A model generated the notes under the pieces. That model searched no databases and was not told the origin of the DNA. It saw only the letters and a program-made list of their open reading frames with translations. Positions 26,371 to 35,745 of a stretch of DNA of 60,197 nucleotides are shown in pieces (the stretch's first letter is position 1; every line of letters begins with the position of its first letter). The stretch lies in NCBI GenBank assembly GCA_001464055.1, contig LNET01000046.1, forward strand, positions 1 to 60,197. The letters are read 5' to 3'. This DNA is from Burkholderiales bacterium Ga0077543. Lineage in GTDB: Bacteria; Pseudomonadota; Gammaproteobacteria; Burkholderiales; Burkholderiaceae_C. The position numbers and the translations under genes are program-made.

Positions 26371-27246
26371 ATGAATCCCAGACTGCCGAGGACTTTCCCG
26401 GTTCGGCTCATCGCCGCTGCCCTGGTCATCGCTCCTGCTGCCTGCGGGGGCGGCGGCACCGAAGCACCAGCAGCACCCGGGCCCGTGCAGAGCATCACCA
26501 GCCTCGGCTGCGCAGCGAACAGCAGGCTGCTGCTGCCCGGCGGCGGCGAACTGCTGAACAACGCCTGGAACGCCGGCGCCGTGGGCAGCTTCGCCTGGAG
26601 CCAGTGCCTGCAGGAAAGGCGCCTGGGCAACAACGTGCTGGAACGCGGCTGGACCTGGCGCTGGCCCGCCGACGGCAGCCAGGTCTACAGCTACCCGTCC
26701 ATCGCCATCGGCGCCAAGCCCTGGGCCCCCGGGCCGGGCAACGATGCGCGATTCCCGCGTCGCATCGCCGACACCCCCCGGCTCCTGGTCAGCTACGAGG
26801 TCGACACCACGGCCAGCGGCAACGTCAACCTCGCGACGTCGATCTGGTTCACGCGTTCAGCCAGCGCGCCGGCGGTACCCGTGGTGGCCGACATCAGCAC
26901 CGAGATCATGGTCTGGTCCGACTACACGCCGGCCCTCATCAGCAACGCCGGCCCCGCGACCGAACGCGGCCAGATCACCGTCGACGGCCGCGCCTGGCGC
27001 GTGTTCGCCGCCGACAGCTGGGGTGATGCGTCCGGCGGAACGCCGCACCGCTGGACCTTCGTCGTCTACATCGCCGTGGCGCCCACGCGCACACTGGCCT
27101 TCGATGCCCGCCGTTTCATCGACGACGCCATCGGCAGGGGCCTGCTGAACCCGGCACATGCCGTGGCCAACGTCGAGCTCGGCAACGAAATCAGCAGCGG
27201 CAGCGGCACGACCTGGGTGCGCAGCTTCAGCGTCACCGTGCCCTGA
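26371..27246 (+). CDS. GH12-like beta-glucanase, predicted lipoprotein
   Basis: A 291-residue exported protein. The signal ends in a lipobox-like APAAC with C25 as lipidation site. The rest resembles glycoside hydrolase family 12: NNAWNAG (63-69), SYPSIAIGAKPW (107-118), LATSIWFTRS (154-163), nucleophile candidate E178 in STEIMVW and acid/base candidate E273 in GNEISSG. GH12 enzymes hydrolyse beta-1,4 or mixed beta-glucans. It closes the exopolysaccharide operon six bases after the flippase. With the GH5 enzyme it suggests a glucan-type backbone. Confidence is moderate because the assignment rests on motif positions only. Confidence 0.7.
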   Translation: MNPRLPRTFPVRLIAAALVIAPAACGGGGTEAPAAPGPVQSITSLGCAANSRLLLPGGGELLNNAWNAGAVGSFAWSQCLQERRLGNNVLERGWTWRWPADGSQVYSYPSIAIGAKPWAPGPGNDARFPRRIADTPRLLVSYEVDTTASGNVNLATSIWFTRSASAPAVPVVADISTEIMVWSDYTPALISNAGPATERGQITVDGRAWRVFAADSWGDASGGTPHRWTFVVYIAVAPTRTLAFDARRFIDDAIGRGLLNPAHAVANVELGNEISSGSGTTWVRSFSVTVP

Positions 27247-27302
27247 GGCGGGCGCCGGGTCGCGGGGCTTGAATTCGCCGGATCCTGCGCCCATCTGGCC
27301 GG

Positions 27303-28145
27303 GTGAGTGACTGGGCCCATCTGCTGCTTTTGCCCCTGCTTCTGCCCCTGCTGGTGCTGACCATATCGGCCTGGCTGGCCGGGCCCTGGCTGGCCACGCA
27401 GTGGCGGCGCGCCCGCGTCAGGCGGCAGCCCTTTCCCCTGGCCTGGCGCGAAGTGCTGCGCCAGCGGATGCCCGCCTTTCGAACCCTGCCGGCCGACCTG
27501 CAGCTGCAACTGAAGAAACAGGCCCAGGTGCTGCTGTCCGAGGTGCCCTTCATCGGCTGCAACGGCCTGGTGGTGACGTCGGAAATGCGTGTGCTGGTGG
27601 CGGCGCAGGCCGCCCTGCTGCTGCTGAACCGCCGCAGTGCCAGCTTCCGCAACCTGCGCCAGGTGCTGCTGTACCCTGAACCCTTCATCGTCGCCCGTGC
27701 CGTGCCCAACGGCCTGGGGCTGACCGACGAGACGCGCCGAGTGCTCTCGGGCGAAAGCTGGCAGCAGGGGCAGGTGGTGCTGTCCTGGCCCGACGTGCTG
27801 GCCGGCGCGGCCGTGCCCGACGACGGCCACAACGTCGTCATCCATGAATTCGCCCATCAACTGGACCAGGAAACCGGCAGCGCCAACGGCGCACCCTATG
27901 TGCAGGGGCGCAGCGCGCGCGTACGCTGGGCGGCGACGATGCAGGCGGAATTCGAGGCCCTGCAGCAGCGCCTGGCACAGGGCCGGCCGGGATTGATCGA
28001 CGCTTATGGCGCCACCGACCCGGCCGAGTTCTTCGCCGTCACCAGTGAACTGTTCTTCGAACGTCCGCAGGCCCTGGCCGCCGCGCACCCGCAGTTGTTC
28101 CGCGAACTGGCCGGCTGCTACCGCACGAACCCGCTGAGCTGGTAG
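27303..28145 (+). CDS. mtfA: MtfA-family zinc peptidase, membrane-anchored
   Basis: A 280-residue protein with an N-terminal membrane helix (LLLLPLLLPLLVLTISAWLAGPW) and the zinc motif HEFAH at residues 181-185, within VIHEFAHQLDQETG. The C-terminal glutamate region DPAEFFAVTSELFFERP also fits MtfA. In E. coli MtfA binds the glucose-PTS repressor Mlc and has aminopeptidase activity; E. coli MtfA is not known to have such an N-terminal anchor, a point to check. The GTG at 27303 gives the full hydrophobic start. It lies between the exopolysaccharide operon and the photolyase operon and may be independent. Confidence 0.85.
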   Translation: MSDWAHLLLLPLLLPLLVLTISAWLAGPWLATQWRRARVRRQPFPLAWREVLRQRMPAFRTLPADLQLQLKKQAQVLLSEVPFIGCNGLVVTSEMRVLVAAQAALLLLNRRSASFRNLRQVLLYPEPFIVARAVPNGLGLTDETRRVLSGESWQQGQVVLSWPDVLAGAAVPDDGHNVVIHEFAHQLDQETGSANGAPYVQGRSARVRWAATMQAEFEALQQRLAQGRPGLIDAYGATDPAEFFAVTSELFFERPQALAAAHPQLFRELAGCYRTNPLSW

Positions 28146-28183
28146 CCAATGCCCCCTGGTCCGCGCCTGCGCGGGCCAGTCGG

Positions 28184-28189
28184 GACAAT
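28184..28189 (+). promoter_or_regulatory. -10-like hexamer GACAAT before the photolyase operon
   Basis: GACAAT ends seven bases before ATG 28197, with no Shine-Dalgarno in between. This repeats the leaderless-type arrangement found at four other genes and would make it the promoter of the photolyase operon. No -35 was identified. An in-frame ATG at 28188 overlaps the hexamer and is therefore a less likely start. Confidence 0.35.
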
Positions 28190-28196
28190 GCTGCGC

Positions 28197-29702
28197 ATGC
28201 CTGCCCATGCCCTCGTCTGGTTCAAGCGCGATTTGCGTCTGGCCGATCACGCCCCGCTGGCCGCCGCCGCGGCCAGTGACATGGCGGCCGGGCTGTTCGT
28301 GATCGAACCCGAGTGGCTGGCCAGTGCCGAATTCGACCCCCAGCATCTGGAATTCACGCTGGCCGCACTGGCGCCGCTGCGCGAAGCCCTGGCCGCGCGC
28401 GGGCTGCCGCTGCTGGTGCGCAGCGGCAGTGCGCTGCAGGTGCTGATGCAACTGCGAAGCGAGTTTGCCTACACCCACCTCTTCAGTCACGAGGAAACCG
28501 GCCCCGGCTGGAGCTACACACGCGACCTGGCCGTTGCGGCCTGGTGCCGCCAGGCGGGCGTGGCCTGGCAGGAATGGCCGCAGACGGGTGTGGTGCGCCG
28601 GTTGCGCAGCCGCAGCGGCTGGTCTGACCAGTGGTTGAAGCGCATGGACGCAGCGCCGGTGCCAGCCGCCGCCGGCTGGCCTGGCGCGCGACTGCCCATG
28701 GCGGCCTTGCCGACGCTGCAGGAAATGGGGGTGCCGCCGCAGCCAAGGCCGCTGCCTGCCGCCAGCGAAGCCGCCGCGAACAGGGTGCTGGCTGGATTCC
28801 TGGCCGGCGGCGGCCGCGGCTACCGGCGTGCGCTGTCCAGCCCGCTCACGGCCGAGCAGGGCTGCAGCCGGCTCAGCGCCTACCTGGCCTTCGGTCAGCT
28901 GTCGATGCGCCAGGTGCACCAGGCCTCGGAGCTGGCCATTGCCCGCGCCCGCGACGCTGGCGACACCGATCTCGCCTACGGCCTGCGCGGCTTCACCAGC
29001 CGGCTGCGCTGGCATTGCCATTTCATGCAGAAGCTCGAAGACGAGCCGGCCATCGAATTCCGCAACTTCGCCCGCGCCACGGACGGCCTGCGCCCGGGCG
29101 ACGGGCCGCCGGTCGACGCCGCGGCCCAGGACCGGCTTTCGGCCTGGTGCGAAGGCTGCACCGGCTACCCCATGGTCGACGCCTGCATGCGCAGCCTGCG
29201 TGCCTCGGGCTGGCTGAACTTCCGCATGCGTGCGATGCTCGTGAGCTTCGCGTCATACCACCTGTGGCTGCACTGGCGGCTGACCGGGCCCTTCCTGGCT
29301 CGGCAGTTCCTCGACTTCGAGCCCGGCATCCACTGGAGCCAGATGCAGATGCAAAGTGGCACCACCGGCATCAACACGTTGCGCATCTATTCGCCGGCCA
29401 GACAGGCGGCCGAACACGACTCCGAAGGCCGCTTCGTGCGCCGCTGGGTGCCGGAGTTCGGCACCGCAGCCTATGCCGCACCCGTGGTCGATGAACGCAG
29501 CGCGCTGAAGCACGCCAAGGACACGATGTACGGCCTGCGCCAGACGCCCGAGGCCCGCGCCGAAGCCGACGCCGTTCAGGCCAGGCACGGCTCGCGCAAG
29601 GCCGGCTTGCCCTCCACCGCGGGCAAGCCACGACAGCCTCGCAAACGCACTGGCCTGCAGGCGGCAGCCAAGGACTCGCTGCAGCTGGACCTGTTCACGT
29701 GA
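28197..29702 (+). CDS. Cryptochrome/photolyase family flavoprotein
   Basis: A 501-residue FAD protein of the photolyase superfamily. The N-terminal alpha/beta antenna domain begins HALVWFKRDLRLADHAPL. The FAD domain carries FTSRLRWHCHFMQKLEDEP, CTGYPMVDACMRSLRASGWLNFRMRAMLVSFASYHLWLHW and the conserved tail DFEPGIHWSQMQMQSGTTGINTLRIYSP, each spread over residues 260-400. It should repair UV pyrimidine dimers or act as a blue-light sensor. A basic tail with a C-terminal LQLDLFT follows. It starts a run of photolyase-type genes; its stop overlaps the DUF2256 start (GTGA). Confidence 0.88.
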   Translation: MPAHALVWFKRDLRLADHAPLAAAAASDMAAGLFVIEPEWLASAEFDPQHLEFTLAALAPLREALAARGLPLLVRSGSALQVLMQLRSEFAYTHLFSHEETGPGWSYTRDLAVAAWCRQAGVAWQEWPQTGVVRRLRSRSGWSDQWLKRMDAAPVPAAAGWPGARLPMAALPTLQEMGVPPQPRPLPAASEAAANRVLAGFLAGGGRGYRRALSSPLTAEQGCSRLSAYLAFGQLSMRQVHQASELAIARARDAGDTDLAYGLRGFTSRLRWHCHFMQKLEDEPAIEFRNFARATDGLRPGDGPPVDAAAQDRLSAWCEGCTGYPMVDACMRSLRASGWLNFRMRAMLVSFASYHLWLHWRLTGPFLARQFLDFEPGIHWSQMQMQSGTTGINTLRIYSPARQAAEHDSEGRFVRRWVPEFGTAAYAAPVVDERSALKHAKDTMYGLRQTPEARAEADAVQARHGSRKAGLPSTAGKPRQPRKRTGLQAAAKDSLQLDLFT

Positions 29703-29890
29703 CGGCGCCCGCTGGCCGCGACCAGGGCTTCAAGGGCAACAAGGCCCACCTGCCCAGCAAGCCTTGCGCGGTGTGCGGCCGTGCGATGAGCTGGCGCAAG
29801 GCCTGGGCCAGGAACTGGGACACGGTGCTGTATTGCTCCGAGGCCTGCAGGAAGAACAAGGGAAAGACGACGAATGCCCGAAGCGACTGA
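29699..29890 (+). CDS. DUF2256 zinc-ribbon-like protein
   Basis: A 63-residue protein with two cysteine pairs, CAVC (residues about 23-26) and CSEAC (about 47-51), framing RAMSWRKAWARNWDTVLYC, the DUF2256 pattern. It probably binds zinc. DUF2256 genes are known to occur beside photolyase-related genes, sometimes fused to them, but their role is undefined. The GTG start overlaps the upstream stop by four bases and its end overlaps the next gene by 17 bases, so the three are translationally coupled. Confidence 0.85.
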   Translation: MTAPAGRDQGFKGNKAHLPSKPCAVCGRAMSWRKAWARNWDTVLYCSEACRKNKGKTTNARSD

Positions 29891-31496
29891 GAAGACTGCG
29901 ACGCCCGCCAAGGGCTCGAAGGGAGCGAAAGCCGCGACACCGGCTCCCCTGCGCCATCTGGTCGTGGTGCTGGGCGATCAGCTCGACCGCGGCAGCGCCG
30001 CGTTCGACGGCTTCGACCCGACTCAGGACGGGGTCTGGATGGCCGAGGTCAGCGAAGAAAGCACCCATGTCTGGTCGGCCAAGCAGCGCACGGTACTGTT
30101 CCTGTCGGCCATGCGCCACTTCGCGCACGCATTGCACGGCGAGGGCATCACCGTGCACTACCGGGCACTCACCGCCGATGCCAGCGCCACGCCCGACAGC
30201 AGCCTGGCCAGCGAGCTGGCGGCCAAGCTGAAAGCCCAGCCGGTGCAGCGCGTGCGCCTGGTCGAGCCCGGCGAGCACCGCGTGCGTGAACAGATCTGCG
30301 CCGTGGTGCGCGCTGCCGGAGTGCCGCTGGACCTGCTGGAAGACCGCCACTTCCTGTGCAGCACGGCCGAATTCGCCGCCCATGCCAAGGGCCGCAAGCA
30401 GCTGCGCATGGAGTATTTCTACCGCGAAATGCGGCGGCGCCATGGCGTGCTGATGGAAGCCAACGGCGACGACCCGGTCGGCGGCGAGTGGAACTTCGAC
30501 GCCGACAACCGCGAGGCCTTTCCCGCCAGCGGACCCGGCTTCTTGCCAGAGACGCCCCGCTTCGCGCCCGACGCCATCACCCAGCAGGTGATCGAGCTCG
30601 TCAACACCCGCTTTGCCAGCCATCCCGGCAGCGTCGCGCGCTTCGGCTGGCCGGTGACGCGGACCCAGGCGCTTGAGGTGCTGCAGAGCTTCGTCGAAGA
30701 ACGGCTGGAGAACTTCGGCCGCTGGCAGGACGCGATGTGGGCCGGCCAGCCCTGGCTGTATCACGCCCACATCTCGGCCGCGCTGAACCTGAAGCTGCTG
30801 AACCCGCGCGAGGTCATCAACGCCGCCGAGCACGCCCACACCGAAGGCCGCGCGCCGCTGGCCGCGGTGGAAGGCTTCATCCGCCAGGTGCTGGGCTGGC
30901 GCGAGTACGTGCGCGGCATCTACTGGCAGAAGATGCCGGCCTATGGCGAAATGAATGCGCTGGGCGCCAGCACCGACCTGCCCGAGTGGTTCTGGACCGG
31001 CGCCACCGACATGCGCTGCCTGAACGATGCCATCGCACAGACGCTGGAGCACGGCTACGCCCACCACATCCAGCGGCTGATGGTCACGGGCCTGTACACC
31101 CTGCTGCTGGGCGTGGCGCCGCGCCAGGTGCATGCCTGGTACCTGGCGGTGTACGTGGATGCCGTGGAATGGGTGGAACTGCCCAACGTGCTGGGCATGA
31201 GCCAGTTCGCCGACGGCGGCATGATGGCCAGCAAGCCCTATGCTGCCACAGGCAAGTACATCGAACGCATGGGCAACCACTGCGCCGGCTGCCGCTACAA
31301 GCCGGCGCTGCGCACGGGCCCGAAAGCCTGCCCCTTCACCACGCTTTACTGGGACTTCCTGGCCCGCCACGAAAGCCTGCTGGCAAAAAACCCGCGCATG
31401 GCCCTGCAGGTGAAGAACCTGGCACGCATCCCCGCGGCCGAATTGGCCGCCATCCGACAACAGGCGCAATTGCTGCGCCAAGGCACCCCTGAATGA
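29874..31496 (+). CDS. Iron-sulfur bacterial cryptochrome/photolyase (FeS-BCP, PhrB-like)
   Basis: A 540-residue member of the deoxyribodipyrimidine photolyase-related family. It begins HLVVVLGDQLDRGSAAFDGF; the FAD domain has WREYVRGIYWQKMPAY and GYAHHIQRLMVTGLYTLLLGV. The four cluster cysteines are in place: C in DMRCLND, two in NHCAGC and one in KACPF. PhrB-type enzymes repair (6-4) photoproducts and hold a [4Fe-4S] cluster with FAD and a lumazine antenna. The N-terminal 25 residues are an Ala/Lys-rich extension. The stop overlaps the next start by four bases. Confidence 0.9.
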   Translation: MPEATEKTATPAKGSKGAKAATPAPLRHLVVVLGDQLDRGSAAFDGFDPTQDGVWMAEVSEESTHVWSAKQRTVLFLSAMRHFAHALHGEGITVHYRALTADASATPDSSLASELAAKLKAQPVQRVRLVEPGEHRVREQICAVVRAAGVPLDLLEDRHFLCSTAEFAAHAKGRKQLRMEYFYREMRRRHGVLMEANGDDPVGGEWNFDADNREAFPASGPGFLPETPRFAPDAITQQVIELVNTRFASHPGSVARFGWPVTRTQALEVLQSFVEERLENFGRWQDAMWAGQPWLYHAHISAALNLKLLNPREVINAAEHAHTEGRAPLAAVEGFIRQVLGWREYVRGIYWQKMPAYGEMNALGASTDLPEWFWTGATDMRCLNDAIAQTLEHGYAHHIQRLMVTGLYTLLLGVAPRQVHAWYLAVYVDAVEWVELPNVLGMSQFADGGMMASKPYAATGKYIERMGNHCAGCRYKPALRTGPKACPFTTLYWDFLARHESLLAKNPRMALQVKNLARIPAAELAAIRQQAQLLRQGTPE

Positions 31497-32635
31497 AGGA
31501 CCTCTTTCCCGGCGCCGGGTTCGAACCGACGCTCGAAGCCGCCCTGGCCCGTCTGGCCGCTGTGAGGCCGGGCGAATATGCGCGCACCCGCAACCAGATC
31601 GACGGCGCGGTCACCCGGCTGTCGCCGTACATCACCCACGGTTTCCTGAGCTTGCCACAGGTGCTGGTGGGCCTGCGCCAGAAACATCGGCTGGATGCAG
31701 AACACAAGCTGGTCTATGAACTCGGCTGGCGCGAGTTCTTTCACCATGTCTGGCAAACCCAGGGCAACGGCATCTTCAAGAATCTGCACAGTGGCGTGCT
31801 GCCCGATTCGGCTTATGCCCGCGACTTGCCGGACGACATTCGACAAGGCGCCACCGGCCTGCCGGTGATCGATCGCGCCGTGCGCGAGCTGTATGCCACC
31901 GGGTATCTGCACAATCATGCGCGCATGTGGCTGGCCAGTTATGTCGTGCACCTGCGAAAGGTGCACTGGCGCGCCGGGGCCGACTGGCTGTATTCGCACC
32001 TGATCGATGGTGACCTGGGCAGCAATCACCTCAGCTGGCAGTGGGTGGCAGCCACGGGCAGCCACAAGCCCTATCTCTTCAATGCCGAGAACGTGTCACG
32101 TTATGCCCCTGAAGACTGGCACAGCCCCGGTACGGTGATCGACACCGGCTACGAGCAACTGGAGGTCATCGCCATGGGCAAGAAGTCGGTGGGCATGGAC
32201 CGCGGACGCGCCCAGGCCGTGGCCGAACCCGAAACCTACGCCACGCCCCCGCCCGGGCTGAAGTTGCTGCTCGACAAGCCCTCAGCCCTGCCGGCTGGCG
32301 CCTGGCTGGTGCATCCCTGGGCCTTGCGCGAAGCGCCACCCGGCCGGCCGGCCATTGGCGTCTTCGTGGCGGCCTTTCACGCCAAGTGGCCGTGGACCGC
32401 TGCACGCTGGCAATTCGTGGCCACACGCATGGCAGCACTGTGTGAACGTTGCATCTGGCTCGACAGCCCGGTGCCAGCGCAAGCACAGGCACGAAGCCTG
32501 GACGACCCGCATCTGCGGCCACACTGGAAGCTGGCCGACCTGGTACCGACACCGCGTCTGTTTGCCGAACCCGACCGGCCCTGCACATCCTTCACGCAAT
32601 ACTACAAACGCGTCGCCCCGACATTGCAAGGCTAA
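31493..32635 (+). CDS. Photolyase FAD-domain protein without N-terminal antenna domain
   Basis: A 380-residue protein that starts directly in the photolyase FAD domain. Residues 27-210 hold ARTRNQIDG, TRLSPYITHGFLSLPQV, ELGWREFFHHVW, GLPVIDRAVRELYATGYLHNH, RMWLASYVVHL and DLGSNHLSWQWVAATGSHKPYLFNAENV, spread over the whole FAD pocket. The usual N-terminal alpha/beta antenna domain is missing, and ATG 31493 overlaps the preceding stop, so this is not a miscalled start. Residues 250-380 form an extra C-terminal module with alpha/beta character (GAWLVHPWALRE, IGVFVAAFHAKWPW). It may pair with the upstream photolyases; function unproven. Confidence 0.82.
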   Translation: MKDLFPGAGFEPTLEAALARLAAVRPGEYARTRNQIDGAVTRLSPYITHGFLSLPQVLVGLRQKHRLDAEHKLVYELGWREFFHHVWQTQGNGIFKNLHSGVLPDSAYARDLPDDIRQGATGLPVIDRAVRELYATGYLHNHARMWLASYVVHLRKVHWRAGADWLYSHLIDGDLGSNHLSWQWVAATGSHKPYLFNAENVSRYAPEDWHSPGTVIDTGYEQLEVIAMGKKSVGMDRGRAQAVAEPETYATPPPGLKLLLDKPSALPAGAWLVHPWALREAPPGRPAIGVFVAAFHAKWPWTAARWQFVATRMAALCERCIWLDSPVPAQAQARSLDDPHLRPHWKLADLVPTPRLFAEPDRPCTSFTQYYKRVAPTLQG

Positions 32636-32721
32636 TTGCGTCGCTCACGAATGGGCACCACGCCAATTAGCCGAGATAGTTTCCTGTGTTATCTTCGCCA
32701 TGTCTCATCAAAAGGCATGAC

Positions 32722-33072
32722 ATGTCGAAAAGTTACCTGCAGATCGTCAAACAGATCGAAGTCCTGAAGCTCGAAGCCGAGAAGCTGCGCAAGCAGGAAG
32801 TGGATGGCGTCGTCAAACGCATCCGCGAAGCCATCGAACATTACGGCCTGTCGGCTGCCGATCTGGGCTTGGGCATTCGCTCAGGGAGCGCGGGCAAGTC
32901 GCCGGTGGCTGCAAAGAAGCGTCGCGGCAAGGGCAAGGTTTTCAAGCCCGCTGCCGTGGTGAAGTTTCGTGACGAAGCCGGCAACACCTGGGGTGGTCGT
33001 GGCAAACGCCCGCAATGGCTGCGCGACGCGCTGAATTCGGGCAAACAGCTGTCCGACTTTCTCGTCAAGTAA
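32722..33072 (+). CDS. H-NS family nucleoid-associated protein
   Basis: A 116-residue DNA-binding protein. The N-terminal half (SYLQIVKQIEVLKLEAEKLRKQEVDGVVKRI, residues 3-33) is the coiled-coil oligomerisation region. A lysine-rich linker (AAKKRRGKGK) follows, then the H-NS DNA-binding end with TWGGRGKRPQWLRDAL, where GRGKRP is the AT-hook-like RGR/GKRP motif of betaproteobacterial members. ATG 32722 was chosen because AAAAGG precedes it; an earlier in-frame ATG at 32686 has no such signal. It is likely autonomous; a role in silencing neighbouring genes is inference. Confidence 0.9.
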   Translation: MSKSYLQIVKQIEVLKLEAEKLRKQEVDGVVKRIREAIEHYGLSAADLGLGIRSGSAGKSPVAAKKRRGKGKVFKPAAVVKFRDEAGNTWGGRGKRPQWLRDALNSGKQLSDFLVK

Positions 33073-33082
33073 ATCGCTTGCT

Positions 33083-33100
33083 GCAGGCCATATGGCCTGC
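33083..33100. terminator. 18-bp perfect palindrome between convergent genes
   Basis: GCAGGCCAT followed by ATGGCCTGC forms an exact inverted repeat that can fold as a seven-pair stem with an ATAT loop. It lies in the 31-base gap between the convergent H-NS and glycerol kinase genes, the place for a shared terminator. Neither side has a clear run of T, so termination would be weak or factor-assisted. Confidence 0.5.
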
Positions 33101-33103
33101 GCA

Positions 33104-34597
<1,494 letters not shown>

Positions 34598-34714
34598 GGG
34601 GCTTGTCTCCGCTCAGGCTCTTGAGGGGCCAGGATAGCGCCGGGCCCATGGCCAGTCCCGCCATGGGCATGCGCAAGGGCGGCATGAGAGAGGAGCAGCG
34701 ACACTACGGGGTTC

Positions 34715-35698
34715 ATGCCTCATCGCCACGCCCTCTTCACTGGAACCGCATTCGCCCTGGCCGCTGGCCTGATGTGGGGCCTGGTCTTCGTCGTGCCGCT
34801 GCTGCTGCCGCAGTATCCGGCGGCCTTGCTGTCGTTCGGCCGCTACCTGGCCTTCGGCCTGATCGCCCTGCCCCTGGCCTGGCTGGACCGCCAGCGCATC
34901 GGCCAGCTCAGCCGCGCCGACTGGCTGGAAGCCGCCAAGCTGGCCCTGGTGGGCAACCTGTTGTACTACCTGTTCCTGGCCGCGGCCATCCAGCGCGCAG
35001 GCGGGCCGCTGCCCACCATGATCATCGGCACCCTGCCGGTGGTCATCGCCCTGGCCAGCAACCGGCGCGACGCGCTGCGCGACGGCCAGTTGCCCTGGGC
35101 ACAGTTGCTGCCCTCGCTGTTGCTCATCGGTGCGGGCATCGGTTTGGTGAACCAGGTCGAACTGCAGTACCTCAAAGCCCAGCCGCAGGCCGATCTGGCG
35201 GCCTACGCCTGGGGTGCCGCGCTGGCGCTGGGGGCCTTGGTCTGCTGGACCTGGTACCCGCTGCGCAACGCCGACTGGCTGCGTGCCCACCCCGACCGCA
35301 GCCCCAGCACCTGGGCCACCGCCCAGGGCATCGCGACGCTGCCGATGGCCTTGGTGGGCTATGCCGGGTTCTGGCTGTGGACGGCTCTGCTGGCGGGGGA
35401 CACCGCCGCCGTGGCCATGCCCTTCGGCCCCACACCGGAGCGTTTCATCCTGCTGATGCTGGCCGTGGGCCTGCTGGCTTCCTGGCTGGGCACCCTGTGC
35501 TGGAACGAAGCCAGCCAGCGCCTGCCCACCACCCTGGTGGGTCAGCTCATCGTTTTCGAGACCCTGGCCGCACTGGCATACGCCTTCGCGTTGCGCGGCC
35601 GTGCGCCCGACCCCTGGACCCTGGCCGGCGTGATGCTGCTGGTGGCCGGTGTGGTCTTTGGTTTGAGGCGGCGTCCTACGCGCGCTGCGGCAGCCTGA
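34715..35698 (+). CDS. DMT (EamA) family transporter
   Basis: A 327-residue membrane protein with about ten helices in two repeated halves. It begins FTGTAFALAAGLMWGLVFVVPLLLPQYPAALLSFGRYLAFG, the EamA entry, over residues about 8-48. The second half includes WLGTLCWNEASQRLPTTLVGQLIVFETLAALAYAFALRG. EamA proteins export small metabolites or amino acids; the substrate is unknown. It is divergent from glpK across 117 bases and is followed 47 bases later by the HiPIP gene, with no obvious functional link. Confidence 0.85.
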   Translation: MPHRHALFTGTAFALAAGLMWGLVFVVPLLLPQYPAALLSFGRYLAFGLIALPLAWLDRQRIGQLSRADWLEAAKLALVGNLLYYLFLAAAIQRAGGPLPTMIIGTLPVVIALASNRRDALRDGQLPWAQLLPSLLLIGAGIGLVNQVELQYLKAQPQADLAAYAWGAALALGALVCWTWYPLRNADWLRAHPDRSPSTWATAQGIATLPMALVGYAGFWLWTALLAGDTAAVAMPFGPTPERFILLMLAVGLLASWLGTLCWNEASQRLPTTLVGQLIVFETLAALAYAFALRGRAPDPWTLAGVMLLVAGVVFGLRRRPTRAAAA

Positions 35699-35745
35699 AG
35701 CACACTCCCGTCTGGACCATCAACCTGGCCACACGGAGACCCGAC

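Noticed and set aside
24870..27026. A 718-codon plus-strand frame overlapping the flippase and GH12-like genes
   Set aside because: It is out of frame with both genes, has no motif and is Arg/Gly/Ala-rich. The flippase and GH12 frames carry clear signatures.
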